Shown: positions 28,820 to 38,682, counted from the first letter of the stretch. The stretch: DNA of 64,000 nucleotides from an uncultured Porphyromonadaceae bacterium (GCA_902495245.1 CABUWI010000010.1:48690-112689); one strand, 5' to 3'. The notes: generated by a model from the sequence alone, not told the origin. Numbers and translations are program-made.

Positions 28820-28853
28820 TATGTTAAATAACATATTAAATTTTGTATCTTTG
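28820..28853 (+). promoter_or_regulatory. Promoter with overlapping palindrome, second susC operon
   Basis: The -7 box TATCTTTG (28846-28853) matches TAnnTTTG. The -33 zone lacks a TTG and instead carries the palindrome TATGTTA-AA-TAACATA at 28820-28835, well placed to bind a dimeric regulator. The ATG is 120 nt downstream, leaving a leader of about 110 nt. Confidence 0.6.
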
Positions 28854-28973
28854 TGAAAATTTATGTAATTTTGCCGATGCTTTTCGTGCCCCGCGTATCA
28901 TCACGGTGAATGGCGGAGCGCGTTCAATGCACAGTTATCGTATAATCATTATCACATTTTTTATAAGAGAAAT

Positions 28974-31900
28974 ATGGGTAAACATTACGCTATGTTGCTG
29001 CTGATGCTTCTGTCGGCACTCGGAGTGGCCGCGGAAATCACGGTTACGGGCACTGTCATCGACAAGGCGGAGCAGGAGCCGATTATCGGCGCCACCGTCA
29101 AGGTGAAAGGCAAAGCCTCGCATGCGACTTCGACCGATGTCGACGGCCACTTCACGCTGAGAGTGCCGTCAGAGAAGTCGGTTCTCGAAATCACCTTCGT
29201 GGGCATGAATCCCGTCGAGGTCAAGGCCTCGACCACGCCGCTGCACATCGAAATGGAAACATCGAGCACGATGCTCAACGAGGTGGTTGCGCTCGGCATG
29301 GCCAACACCGACAAGCGCCTCTTTACGGGCGCGACGACCAAAATCAACGCCGAAGAGAGCCTCTTGAGCGGCGTCAGCGACATTTCGCGCTCGCTGAGCG
29401 GCCGCGCGGCCGGCGTGAGCGTGCAGAACGTGAGCGGCACGTTCGGCACGGCGCCGAAAATCCGCGTGCGCGGCGCCACGTCAATCTACGGCTCGTCCAA
29501 GCCCCTGTGGGTGGTTGACGGCGTGATTCTTGAAGACAACGTTGAAATCGACGCCGACGCCCTGTCGAGCGGCGACGCCACGACGATGATTGCCTCGGCC
29601 ATCGCCGGCCTCAACGCCGACGACATCGAGACCTTCCAGATTCTGAAGGACGGCTCGGCCACGTCAATCTATGGCGCGCGCGCCATGGCCGGCGTGATTG
29701 TCGTAACGACCAAGCAGGGCCGCAAGGGCCACACCTCCATCAACTACACGGGCGAACTGACCTACCGCCTCAAGCCCTCCTATCGCAACTACAACATCGC
29801 GAACTCGCAAGAGCAGATGGGCATCTACAAGGAGATGGAGCAGAAGGGCTGGCTGAACTTCGCCTCGCTGTCAAACGCGAGCTCGAGCGGCGTTTACGGC
29901 ACCATGTACAAGCTCATCAATACCTACGACCCCGCCACGGGCACCTACGCCCTGGCCAACACGCCCGAGGCGCGCAACCGCTATCTGCAGCAGGCCGAGA
30001 TGCGCAACACCGACTGGTTTGACCTGCTGTTCCGCGACACGCTGATGCAGACCCACGGCGTGAGCGTGAGCGGCGGCACGGACCGCGGCAACTTCTACAC
30101 GTCGTTCAGCTACATGAACGACCCGGGCTGGACCAAATCGAGCTCGGTTGACCGCTATGTGTTCAACGCCAACGCCAGCTACGACCTGTCGAAGCAGCTC
30201 AAGTTCACCCTGCGCACCAACGACAGCTACCGCAACCAGAAAGCGCCCGGCACGCTGAGCCAGGACGTCGACGTGGTGAGCGGCAACGTGAGCCGTTCAT
30301 TCGACATCAACCCCTTCAGCTATGCGCTGAACACGTCGCGCACCACCGACCCCAAGGCGATGCTGACGCGCAACTATGCCGACTTCAACATCTTCGACGA
30401 GCTCGAAAACAACTATATCACCAACGAGATGGTCGACGTCAAGTTCCAGGGCGAGCTGGAATACAAGCCCATCGTGGGCCTGTCAATCCGCGCCCTCGGT
30501 TCGTTCCGCTACAGCTCGACCCAGCAGGAGCACTACGTAACCGACCACTCGAACCAGGCTATGGCCTATCGCGCCGGCATCACTCCCGAAAACGCCACCA
30601 TTCGCGACGCCAACCCCTACCTCTACCGCAATCCCGACGACCCCTCGGCGCTGCCCGAAACGGTGCTGCCCAACGGCGGTATCCTTTACCACACGATGTT
30701 CTCGATGAAGCAGCTCGACTTCCGCGCTACCGCCAACTATAACAAGGACATCGAAGGCAAATATCTGGTCAACGCCCTCGTGGGCTTCGAAGCCTCGAAA
30801 ATCGACCGCCACACCGAGGCCTTCCAGGGCTGGGGCATGTGCTATGACAACGGCAATCTGCCCTTCTTCGACTGGCGTCTGTTCAAGCAGATGAACGAAG
30901 AGAACGGCACCTACTACAGCGACGACCGCACGGCCGGCCGCTCGATGGCCTACTTCGGCACGGCCTCGTTCATGTACGACAACCGCTACATCATCAACGG
31001 CACCATTCGCTATGAAGGCTCGAACAAGCTGGGCAAGGCCAAGCAGAGCCGCTGGCTGCCGACGTGGAACGTGTCGGGCGCATGGAATGCCGACGCCGAA
31101 TCGTGGTTCGCCAACCCCGTCCTGGCCACGGCCAAGCTGCGCGTCAGCTACTCGCTGACCGCCGACGCCGGCCCTGCAAGCATTTCGAACGCTCTGGCAA
31201 TCTACTATCCCGACCGTCCATGGCGTCAGGACACCGACGCCTACGAGCAGGCCCTGGTGCTGAGCCAGCTGGCCAACTCGGAGCTGACCTACGAGAAGAA
31301 GCACGAGTTTGACGTCGGCGTCGACCTCGGTTTCCTCAACAACCGCATCAACCTCGTGGCCGACTGGTACACGCGCAATAACTTCGACCTTATCGGCTAT
31401 ATCCACACCGAGGGCGTGGGCGGCACTATCGGCAAGTGGGCCAACGTGGCCTCGATGAAGAGCCACGGTGTCGAACTGACGCTGAGCACCCAGAACATCG
31501 TTACCCGCGACTGGCTCTGGACCACCGACTTCACCTTCTCTTACAACCGCACCAAGATTACCGACCTGAAATCGCGTTCGCGCGTAATCGACCTGGTGCA
31601 GAGCAACGGCTTCGCCATGCAGGGCTATCCGGTGCGCTCAATCTTCTCGATTCCCTTTGCCGGCCTGACCGAAGACGGTCTGCCCCAGATTGTCAACGAG
31701 CGCGGCGAGGTTACCACCTACGACATCAACTTCCAGGAGTGGGAGAACATTGACTTCCTCAAGTATGAAGGTCCGGTCGACCCGCCCTATACCGGCGGCT
31801 TCGGCAACAACCTCAAGTGGAAAAACTTCAACCTGAACATCTTCTTCACCTATGCTTTCGGCAACAAGGTGCGCCTCGACCCGGTGTTCTCGGCAAGCTA

Positions 31901-32297
31901 CAGCGACCTCAGCGCCATGCCCCGCGAGTTCATGGACCGCTGGGTGCAGTCGGGCGACGAGAAGCACACGACGATTCCGGCCATCGCCTCGCGCCGTCAG
32001 GTCTACAACAACTCGCAGATTTCATACGGCTATAACGCCTACAACTATTCGACCGAACGCATTGCAAAGGGCGACTTTATCCGTCTGAAAGAGATTTCGC
32101 TGACCTATGACTTCCCCTCGTCGTGGACCCGCGCCCTGCGCATCAACACGGCGTCGCTCAAGCTCTCGGCCACCGACCTCTGGCTCTGCTATTCCGACAA
32201 GAAACTCCACGGCCAGGACCCCGAGTTCGTCAATTCGGGCGGTGTGGCCAACCCCAACCCCAAGCAATTCACATTCACTCTCCGCTTCGGACTCTAA
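28974..32297 (+). CDS. SusC-type TonB-dependent outer-membrane transporter (second pair)
   Basis: The 1107-aa SusC homologue is longer than the first one. It has a signal peptide (about residues 1-20), a CarboxypepD_reg-like domain (TVTGTVIDKAEQEPIIGATV), the plug with SLSGRAAGVSVQNVSGTFG and DGSATSIYGARAMAGVIVVT, and the barrel ending in FTFTLRFGL. The plug has an insertion between VVDGVILEDN and GLNADDIETFQILKDG. The partner SusD starts 6 nt later. It leads a five-gene operon with a metallopeptidase lipoprotein, which suggests a proteinaceous or glycopeptide substrate (inference). Confidence 0.94.
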   Translation: MGKHYAMLLLMLLSALGVAAEITVTGTVIDKAEQEPIIGATVKVKGKASHATSTDVDGHFTLRVPSEKSVLEITFVGMNPVEVKASTTPLHIEMETSSTMLNEVVALGMANTDKRLFTGATTKINAEESLLSGVSDISRSLSGRAAGVSVQNVSGTFGTAPKIRVRGATSIYGSSKPLWVVDGVILEDNVEIDADALSSGDATTMIASAIAGLNADDIETFQILKDGSATSIYGARAMAGVIVVTTKQGRKGHTSINYTGELTYRLKPSYRNYNIANSQEQMGIYKEMEQKGWLNFASLSNASSSGVYGTMYKLINTYDPATGTYALANTPEARNRYLQQAEMRNTDWFDLLFRDTLMQTHGVSVSGGTDRGNFYTSFSYMNDPGWTKSSSVDRYVFNANASYDLSKQLKFTLRTNDSYRNQKAPGTLSQDVDVVSGNVSRSFDINPFSYALNTSRTTDPKAMLTRNYADFNIFDELENNYITNEMVDVKFQGELEYKPIVGLSIRALGSFRYSSTQQEHYVTDHSNQAMAYRAGITPENATIRDANPYLYRNPDDPSALPETVLPNGGILYHTMFSMKQLDFRATANYNKDIEGKYLVNALVGFEASKIDRHTEAFQGWGMCYDNGNLPFFDWRLFKQMNEENGTYYSDDRTAGRSMAYFGTASFMYDNRYIINGTIRYEGSNKLGKAKQSRWLPTWNVSGAWNADAESWFANPVLATAKLRVSYSLTADAGPASISNALAIYYPDRPWRQDTDAYEQALVLSQLANSELTYEKKHEFDVGVDLGFLNNRINLVADWYTRNNFDLIGYIHTEGVGGTIGKWANVASMKSHGVELTLSTQNIVTRDWLWTTDFTFSYNRTKITDLKSRSRVIDLVQSNGFAMQGYPVRSIFSIPFAGLTEDGLPQIVNERGEVTTYDINFQEWENIDFLKYEGPVDPPYTGGFGNNLKWKNFNLNIFFTYAFGNKVRLDPVFSASYSDLSAMPREFMDRWVQSGDEKHTTIPAIASRRQVYNNSQISYGYNAYNYSTERIAKGDFIRLKEISLTYDFPSSWTRALRINTASLKLSATDLWLCYSDKKLHGQDPEFVNSGGVANPNPKQFTFTLRFGL

Positions 32298-32303
32298 GCC
32301 ATT

Positions 32304-34055
32304 ATGAAATTCAAAGCCATCAAATATACAGCAGTCGTGGCGGCGGTCGCCGCCGGCCTGAGCTCGTGCTCCGGCTTTCTTGACACTCCGACCGACACCC
32401 GTGTCGACCTGGTGAATACCGACCAGGTGCGCATGCTCATGAACAGCGCCTACCCCCAGGTGAGCTATGCCTGGCCCATGGAGCTTATGAGCGACAACAT
32501 GGAAGACAACAACGCCCCCGAAGGCCCCGGAAACCAGGGCATACACTACAACCTGAACTCCTATGACCGCGGCGACGAAGAGATGTTCCGCTGGGAGCAG
32601 TGCGTGAGCTCGACGGGCGCCGATTCGCCCTCGATGATCTGGGAAGACATGTACGGCTCTATCGCCGTGTGCAACGCCGTCATCGAGCGCCTTGACCAGT
32701 GGGAAAAAGAAAACGGCAAGCTCGACGCCACGCAGCGCGCAATCTACGGCGAGGCGCTGATGCTCCGCTCTTATTGCCACTTCATTCTGGCGCAGGTGTT
32801 CTGCGAACCCTACCGCGGCTCGCTCAACGCCAACTATCCCGGCATTCCCTACGCGACGAAGCCCGAGGTTACCGTGAAGCCCCACTATGAGCGCGGCACT
32901 CTTGACCGCACCTACGAGCTGATTGAAGAAGACCTCGAGCGGGCCATGCCGATGATTGACAACAGCCTCTATGCCGTGCCCAAATATCACTTCAACACGG
33001 CGGCCGCCCATGCCTATGCGGCGCGCTTCTACCTGTTTACCCGCCGCTATCAGAAGGCTTTCGACCATGCAAACCTCGCATTCGGCGGCGCCGACGTCGA
33101 CGCCTCGGCCTTCATGAGCGACATCTGGACCAAGCTCGGCGAAATCTACATGATTTCAGACATGGGCCTCTATCAGAACGGCTCGGACAAGGCCACTAAC
33201 TTTCTGCTCTATCCGACCCACACGCAGCTGCTGCGCCGCCTGGGCTCGTCGTGTCGCTACGGCGTGATTCGCGACGCGCTGAACTCGACCATCTACGGCG
33301 CATCGCCCGCCTGGGCCAACTTCCAGTGGAAGTATAACAGCGGCAAGGGCGGCACCTTTACGATGCACCCCTGCTATAACGGCATCTGCATCAACAACGG
33401 CAGCCAGACGGAATATGGCACCGTTGCCTGCTGCAATGTCGACGAGCAGTTTGAATATACCGACAAGATTGCCGGTGTGGGCTACACGCGCCAGACGCGT
33501 CGCGAGTTCTTCGGCGAAGAGACGCTGCTGACCCGCGCCGAAGCCCGCCTCTTCCTGGGCGATGAGGTCGGTGCGCTGGCCGACATCGACATCTGGGAGA
33601 AGGCCCGTCGCCGCTGCCCGTCGGCCGCCGGCTACGAGAGCGAGTTCCGCGACTTCACGCTGGAAAATATCCGTGAGTTCTATGGCGGCGACCCCGGCTA
33701 CGGCATCTGCAAGACCATCAACATTGACCGCATCTGCCCCGAGAGCGACGCCAAGGTCAGCGCCGAGGCCGTCATGCCGATGCTGCAGTGCATTCAGCAC
33801 CTGCGCCGAATCGAAACGATTCACAAAGGCATGCGCTGGTTCGACATCAAGCGCTTCGGCCTGGAATATGACCACAAAATTGGCAACAACCAGGGCCCGG
33901 ACTATCACACCGTCGACCACCTCGACGTTGAAGACCCCCGCAAGGCCGTGCAGATTCCCGCCGAAGTGGTGGCCGCCGGCATGCAGCCCAACCCGCGCGC
34001 AAGCCGTGTGCCCGACACCACGCTGCCCTCTGAATCATACGTGCGTGTACATTAA
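32304..34055 (+). CDS. SusD/RagB-type nutrient-binding lipoprotein (second pair)
   Basis: The 583-aa SusD-like lipoprotein has lipobox Cys22 (GLSSCSGFLDTPTDTRVDLV). Helical TPR-like segments include GEALMLRSYCHFILAQVFCEPYRG, and the C-terminal RagB part has KGMRWFDIKRFGLEY. It is translated almost continuously with its SusC (6-nt gap) and would form the lid of that transporter. The peptidase gene follows 32 nt downstream. Confidence 0.93.
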   Translation: MKFKAIKYTAVVAAVAAGLSSCSGFLDTPTDTRVDLVNTDQVRMLMNSAYPQVSYAWPMELMSDNMEDNNAPEGPGNQGIHYNLNSYDRGDEEMFRWEQCVSSTGADSPSMIWEDMYGSIAVCNAVIERLDQWEKENGKLDATQRAIYGEALMLRSYCHFILAQVFCEPYRGSLNANYPGIPYATKPEVTVKPHYERGTLDRTYELIEEDLERAMPMIDNSLYAVPKYHFNTAAAHAYAARFYLFTRRYQKAFDHANLAFGGADVDASAFMSDIWTKLGEIYMISDMGLYQNGSDKATNFLLYPTHTQLLRRLGSSCRYGVIRDALNSTIYGASPAWANFQWKYNSGKGGTFTMHPCYNGICINNGSQTEYGTVACCNVDEQFEYTDKIAGVGYTRQTRREFFGEETLLTRAEARLFLGDEVGALADIDIWEKARRRCPSAAGYESEFRDFTLENIREFYGGDPGYGICKTINIDRICPESDAKVSAEAVMPMLQCIQHLRRIETIHKGMRWFDIKRFGLEYDHKIGNNQGPDYHTVDHLDVEDPRKAVQIPAEVVAAGMQPNPRASRVPDTTLPSESYVRVH

Positions 34056-34087
34056 AAAACTTTCTCCGCAAATAACTACCGACAGAT

Positions 34088-35248
34088 ATGAAACTGCATA
34101 AAATCCTTTCGGTCGCCGCTCTGGGCCTCGCAATGGCATCATGCTCGGAAGAGAAGCTCGGACCGACCATTTTCCCCACCGAACCCGAGGTGAAAGACCC
34201 CGACGGCTTCACCTATAAGTTCGACACATGGGTTGAACAGAACTTCCGCGACCCCTACAACCTCGAGTTCAAATATAAGATGGAAGACATCGAGAGCGAC
34301 ATGAACTATAACCTCGTGCCGGCCTCTTTCGACAAGGCGCGCGACCTCTGCCTGCTCACGAAGTACCTCTGGTTTGACACCTACAACGAGCACTGCGGCA
34401 TCGACTTCCTGAAGAGCTACGGCCCGCGCATTCTCCACCTCATCGGCTCGCCCGCCTACAACCCCAACACGGGCACGGAGATTCTCGGTCTGGCCGAAGG
34501 CGGCTTGAAAGTTACGCTGTTCAAGGTCAACGACATGATTATCGACGACATCTGGCAGCTCAACGAATATTACTTCCGCACGATGCACCACGAGTTCGGC
34601 CACATTCTGCACCAGACGCGCACGTATCCCACCGAATTCAACCTGCTGAGCATCGGCCGCTACGACTCAGGCTCGTGGCAGAGCAAACCCATCGGCCTGA
34701 TGGCCTCGCAGGGCTTCATCACCCCCTACGCCTCGAGCGCCCAGCGCGAAGACTTTGCCGAGACCATCGCCAACTACCTTACCCGCAGCCAGGAGCAGCT
34801 TGACCTGATTTACTGGATGGCCGAGCGCGGCTGGACCACCGGCTCGGACGACGCCTTCAACACCGAAGACTCGTCATACTTCTGCTACTACTATTGCAAG
34901 GACCCCTCCAAGCCCGACGAGCGCACCTACTTCCTCGAGTCGACCGAAACCGACCCGACCTATCGCCCGGCGCTGATTGGCGAAGGCGGTGAATATCTTC
35001 ACACCGTGGCCGAGGTCGAGGCTTACATCGAGAAGATGAACAACACCAAGCCCGGTGGCGTCTTCCCCGCTCCCGACAACGACACAGTTGACGGCCGCGA
35101 AATGATTCGCCGCAAGCAGAACATTGTGCGCAACTGGTTCAAAGACGCCTGGGAACTCGACTTCGACGGCCTGCGCTCGATTGTTCAGCGCCGCCAGTCA
35201 GACTTCGACATCGAAGCGCTGCGTCAGGAAATTGAAAACGTACAGTAA
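34088..35248 (+). CDS. Putative zinc metallopeptidase lipoprotein (Peptidase_Mx1-like)
   Basis: The 386-aa lipoprotein has its lipobox at Cys19 (AMASCSEEKLG). The Ser-Glu-Glu after the cysteine resembles a Bacteroidota surface-export signal. The zinc motif HEFGH is at residues 168-172 (MHHEFGHILHQ), and Glu225 in EDFAETIANYL is a good candidate for the third metal ligand. This pattern fits the zinc-binding metallopeptidase family that accompanies SusC/D genes in Bacteroidota. It probably acts on the cell surface next to the SusC/D complex. The peptide substrate is unknown. All catalytic residues seem intact. Confidence 0.85.
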   Translation: MKLHKILSVAALGLAMASCSEEKLGPTIFPTEPEVKDPDGFTYKFDTWVEQNFRDPYNLEFKYKMEDIESDMNYNLVPASFDKARDLCLLTKYLWFDTYNEHCGIDFLKSYGPRILHLIGSPAYNPNTGTEILGLAEGGLKVTLFKVNDMIIDDIWQLNEYYFRTMHHEFGHILHQTRTYPTEFNLLSIGRYDSGSWQSKPIGLMASQGFITPYASSAQREDFAETIANYLTRSQEQLDLIYWMAERGWTTGSDDAFNTEDSSYFCYYYCKDPSKPDERTYFLESTETDPTYRPALIGEGGEYLHTVAEVEAYIEKMNNTKPGGVFPAPDNDTVDGREMIRRKQNIVRNWFKDAWELDFDGLRSIVQRRQSDFDIEALRQEIENVQ

Positions 35249-35273
35249 CCGAGAACCATAACAACGAATAACG

Positions 35274-36608
35274 ATGAAAAAGACTCTGTATATCCTTCCG
35301 CTTCTGGCTCTCGGGCTGCAGTTTGCCGCCTGCTCGTCAGACGAAGGCAGCATTTTTGACAAATCGGCCGCCGAGCGTCTCGAAGAGGGCAAGAAGAACT
35401 ACGAGACGGCGCTGACCGCCGACGGCGGCCGCTGGGCCCTGGAATACTTCGCCAACTACGATGAGCCGGGCTATGTGTTCGTGCTTGACTTCAAGCCCGA
35501 CAACTCCGTAACGTTTCATGCCGACCATATCTGGATTGATAACGTCTATCAGAGCGAGAAGTCGCTTTGGGAGGTAATCAATGACGACGGCAACGTGTTG
35601 ACGTTCAACTCCTACAACAACCTGTTCCATGTGTTCGCGTCGCCCGAAGACATCACAGGCCCCAACTCTCCCCGCGACCCCGCCACGGGCGACGAAATCA
35701 ACGAACTGGGCTATGGCCACAACGGCGACTATGAGTTCATGCTCATGGGCGAGAAAGACGGCTATCAGCGTCTGCGCGGCAAAAAGCGCGGCCTCGTCGC
35801 CCGCCTGACACGCCTCGACGCCGACACCGACCCCGAGGAGTATCTGGGCGGAATCCGCGCTCTGCGCACTCAGTTCGGCAGCAAGTTCCCCGTGTTGAAA
35901 CTCACCGAGACCGCCACCGGCGCCGTCTATGACGTTACGGGCTTGAGCTTCGGCGTGCCCTCCGTCGTGCCTGAAAACTCGACGTCGCCCGCCTCGCGCA
36001 CGGTCAGCGGCAACGGCATCATCACCTACGCCGGCTTCCGCTTCATGGAGCCGCTTGAGGTCGTGCGCGAAGACAACTCGACCTGGGAGCTCGCCGAGCT
36101 GACATGGGCCGACGCCGACGGTGCCCTGGTTTGCGACGGTGTGCGCCTGGCCGCCCCGGTTGCCGGCGTGAACCTGGTTGACTCGCGCTATTCGTGGCTG
36201 CTCGACAAGGAGACCATGAGCGCCGCCCTCACCGCCGCCCACGACGCCGCCTCGCAGGGGCTGCAGGCCCAGGCCGGCAACAGCTTCGACCTGCGCAACG
36301 TCGTGTTCGGCTTCAACTCGAACGCCGGCGCCATCTCCTTCTCGATTACGACCTATGCCGGCCGTCGCCTCTGCCGCGACTTCGGCACAATCGAGACCAA
36401 CGCCGATGGCACGGAAGTTACCATCGCCCTGACTTCGGCCAACAAGGCATCGTCTGACTTCGACGCCACCGTGCCTGCCTACACCGCCTTCAAGCAGCTG
36501 CTCACGGGCACGTTCAAGGTCGAGAACGCCGGCGCGTTCAAGCCCGAAACCGTTAAGTTCACGTCGCTGACAAATCCCGACATATCGTTCAGCGTCAACG
36601 TTCAGTAA
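35274..36608 (+). CDS. DUF4302 domain-containing lipoprotein
   Basis: The 444-aa lipoprotein has a signal ending in Cys20 (LQFAACSSDEGS), with acidic residues after the cysteine as in surface-exported lipoproteins. Its N-terminal half (GRWALEYFANYDEPGYVFVLDFKPDNSVTF) resembles DUF4302, a family encoded beside SusC/D and metallopeptidase genes. Function is unknown; a binding role in the same surface complex is plausible. It follows the peptidase gene by 25 nt and precedes the secreted protein by 43 nt. Confidence 0.8.
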   Translation: MKKTLYILPLLALGLQFAACSSDEGSIFDKSAAERLEEGKKNYETALTADGGRWALEYFANYDEPGYVFVLDFKPDNSVTFHADHIWIDNVYQSEKSLWEVINDDGNVLTFNSYNNLFHVFASPEDITGPNSPRDPATGDEINELGYGHNGDYEFMLMGEKDGYQRLRGKKRGLVARLTRLDADTDPEEYLGGIRALRTQFGSKFPVLKLTETATGAVYDVTGLSFGVPSVVPENSTSPASRTVSGNGIITYAGFRFMEPLEVVREDNSTWELAELTWADADGALVCDGVRLAAPVAGVNLVDSRYSWLLDKETMSAALTAAHDAASQGLQAQAGNSFDLRNVVFGFNSNAGAISFSITTYAGRRLCRDFGTIETNADGTEVTIALTSANKASSDFDATVPAYTAFKQLLTGTFKVENAGAFKPETVKFTSLTNPDISFSVNVQ

Positions 36609-36651
36609 ACCCCCGATAATTTTATTGCATAACTTTTTAAGTATATTTATC

Positions 36652-38583
36652 GTGAAAAAGATTACTCTCTTTGCAGCCGTTGCGGCTTTGGCCGCCGGCT
36701 CGGCCATGGCCGCAGTTCCGCACCCCACGATTGCCGCCAAGCCTCAGCGCATGGCGCGCCGCATCATGACGCCCGGTCAACTGCCCATGAACGCTCAGCA
36801 CGCAATGACCAAAGCCGCAGCCATCAAGAGTCTGCGCGTAAAGGCCGCCCCCGAGGTCGCCGCTGACGGCGATGACGATGTAGTAGTTATTGCCAACACC
36901 GCCCGCTACGCTCCCTCGGAGCAGGCTTTCTACATGGGCCTGTCGCCCCAGTTTTACGGCTACAATATCACCGTTGGCCTCACCGGTATCCGCAATCAGG
37001 CCGGCTTCTATAACCTGACCGAAGGCGCCGACAGCCAGTCGTGGCTTTGGCGTGAACCCGTGGGCGTGAACGACGAAGGAACCGAAAATATTTATGAAGA
37101 CCACGTGTCGACCGACCGCAATCTGCTTGTAGGCCTCAAGCCCGACATGTTCTTTGCCGCTCCTGACCTCACCGCCAAGTTCGGCAATGAAGAGGTGAAA
37201 TACTCGTCTGACGACGTGCTCGCTTACTACTGCGGCGGCTCGCTCTATGACTGGGAATGGGCCGTGAACGATGATGTCGCCTATGAGGACCTGACCGTTA
37301 ACGACGTGTTCGGTGCAAGCATGGCCGGTATGCCCTACGAGCAGACATGGTTCCCCTACGCTGCGTTTATGCTGCCCAGCACGAACATCGAAGGCATCAG
37401 CGAGTTGTTTGGCGCAAACGCAACATATACCGGTTGGGATCAACTCTTCTCGCAGTTCACCGATGCAAAATATGAGAATCCCGCCGTTACCGGTTACACC
37501 ACGCTGATTCCCATCATGCCCAGCCCCTATCAGATGGGCCACATGTGGCTTGACCTCATCGCCGACATCAAGGCCGAGATGGAGCTCACCGCCACCATCT
37601 GCCCGATTACCGAAGAAGGCATCGACTATGAGCACCCTCTGGGCAAAGGCTCTGTCATTCTGCCTGCCGGCAATTATCCCAAGGAAACTGTCAACGCTGA
37701 CGGTAAACGGGGGATGGAAATGCCTGTCATTGAGTTCTACGCTCTCGATTCAGAGGGATACGAGACCGACCTCTTCCCCTGCATCTACAACACTCCGGTG
37801 GCTGTAACCATCAGCGGCTTCAACAAAGACAACACCAACTACTTCATTCCGATGCTTTACGACACCTCTCGTTGCGCTCTCGATGAAGAACCGCTCGCCG
37901 ACTACATGTTCCCCGGCCATGCCTACGTCAACCTCGACGTCGAGTGCACCCCCAAGACCGAAGGCGCCACAAAAGAGACAATCAAGGCCGAAATGCCTGC
38001 CAGCTACTTCTCAATGTATGCAAACAGTGCCCGCGATTCGTTGTGGATTCCCTCTGACTACGGCATGTTCTTCAACGTAGAGTTCCCCATGCTGGTCAAT
38101 GTTACCGAAGGTGCTGAAGACGCCGGTACCGCCCGCTTCAGTGTCAAGCTCCCCGCCGAAGGCGGCTCGGCTTCGGTTGACCTCTTCTCTTACTACAACA
38201 TCGTGGGCAACCTTGAAGAGGGCCTGATGACCGCAACCATTCCCGAAGACGCCAAAGAGTGGCTGAGCTACACCGCCAAGGTAGAGCAGGCCTCTGAAAA
38301 CGAAGCCCCCATACAGGTGTTTGAAGTAACCGCCAAGCCGCTGCCCGAAGGCGGCGCCATCAAGGGCCGTCAGAGCTACGTGCTCTTCTCCGGTCTGGCC
38401 TGCGACTTCGCAATCACCGTAGCGCAGGGCGAAGTTGCCGGCATCAACGACATCAAGGTCGTTCCCGTTGCCAAAGGCACGCAATATTTCGACCTGCAGG
38501 GCCGTCGTCTGAGCGGCGCACCCGCTGCCGGCCTCTACATCGAGCGCACCGGCGACAAGGCCGTCAAGCGCATTGCCCGCTAA
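36652..38583 (+). CDS. Secreted protein of unknown function with sorting-type tail, GTG start
   Basis: The 643-aa product has a signal peptide if read from the GTG at 36652 (VKKITLFAAVAALAAGSAMA). A TTG at 36625 would add nine residues that fit a signal peptide less well. The body is beta-rich with many Asp, Tyr and Trp and was not recognised. The C-terminus (YFDLQGRRLSGAPAAGLYIERTGDKAV) matches the tail of the protein at 7108-9297. It ends the SusC/D-peptidase-DUF4302 unit and is followed by a terminator, so it may be an exported cargo or binding protein of that system. Codon use is slightly less GC-rich than upstream. Confidence 0.72.
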   Translation: MKKITLFAAVAALAAGSAMAAVPHPTIAAKPQRMARRIMTPGQLPMNAQHAMTKAAAIKSLRVKAAPEVAADGDDDVVVIANTARYAPSEQAFYMGLSPQFYGYNITVGLTGIRNQAGFYNLTEGADSQSWLWREPVGVNDEGTENIYEDHVSTDRNLLVGLKPDMFFAAPDLTAKFGNEEVKYSSDDVLAYYCGGSLYDWEWAVNDDVAYEDLTVNDVFGASMAGMPYEQTWFPYAAFMLPSTNIEGISELFGANATYTGWDQLFSQFTDAKYENPAVTGYTTLIPIMPSPYQMGHMWLDLIADIKAEMELTATICPITEEGIDYEHPLGKGSVILPAGNYPKETVNADGKRGMEMPVIEFYALDSEGYETDLFPCIYNTPVAVTISGFNKDNTNYFIPMLYDTSRCALDEEPLADYMFPGHAYVNLDVECTPKTEGATKETIKAEMPASYFSMYANSARDSLWIPSDYGMFFNVEFPMLVNVTEGAEDAGTARFSVKLPAEGGSASVDLFSYYNIVGNLEEGLMTATIPEDAKEWLSYTAKVEQASENEAPIQVFEVTAKPLPEGGAIKGRQSYVLFSGLACDFAITVAQGEVAGINDIKVVPVAKGTQYFDLQGRRLSGAPAAGLYIERTGDKAVKRIAR

Positions 38584-38615
38584 GCAGCAGCCCCCATATA
38601 AATCTCTAAATAATG

Positions 38616-38648
38616 CGGGCCGGCTCTCCGTCGAGGAAAGCCGGCCCG
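38616..38648 (+). terminator. Terminator after the second SusC/D operon
   Basis: A perfect 10-bp stem, CGGGCCGGCT (38616-38625) with AGCCGGCCCG (38639-38648), and a 13-nt loop. The tail TGCTTGTTCC is only moderately T-rich. Confidence 0.75.
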
Positions 38649-38651
38649 TGC

Positions 38652-38682
38652 TTGTTCCCCCCGGAAAATTTTCGTATCTTTG
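38652..38682 (+). promoter_or_regulatory. Promoter of the Dam-like gene, close to its start codon
   Basis: A TTG at 38652-38654 and the -7 box TATCTTTG at 38675-38682 are spaced 20 bp apart, an excellent Bacteroidota promoter. The ATG begins 7 nt after the box, so the transcript should be leaderless or have only a few leader bases. Confidence 0.8.

Larger units (their letters stand above)
28500..28973. other. Divergent intergenic region between aqpZ and susC
   Basis: The 474-bp gap has no gene. It holds three blocks of TTAA heptamer repeats (28501-28580, 28621-28662 and 28682-28715, the last inverted relative to the first), a palindrome at 28820-28835 and a -7 box at 28846-28853. The rest shows no structure I can name. 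Confidence 0.8.
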
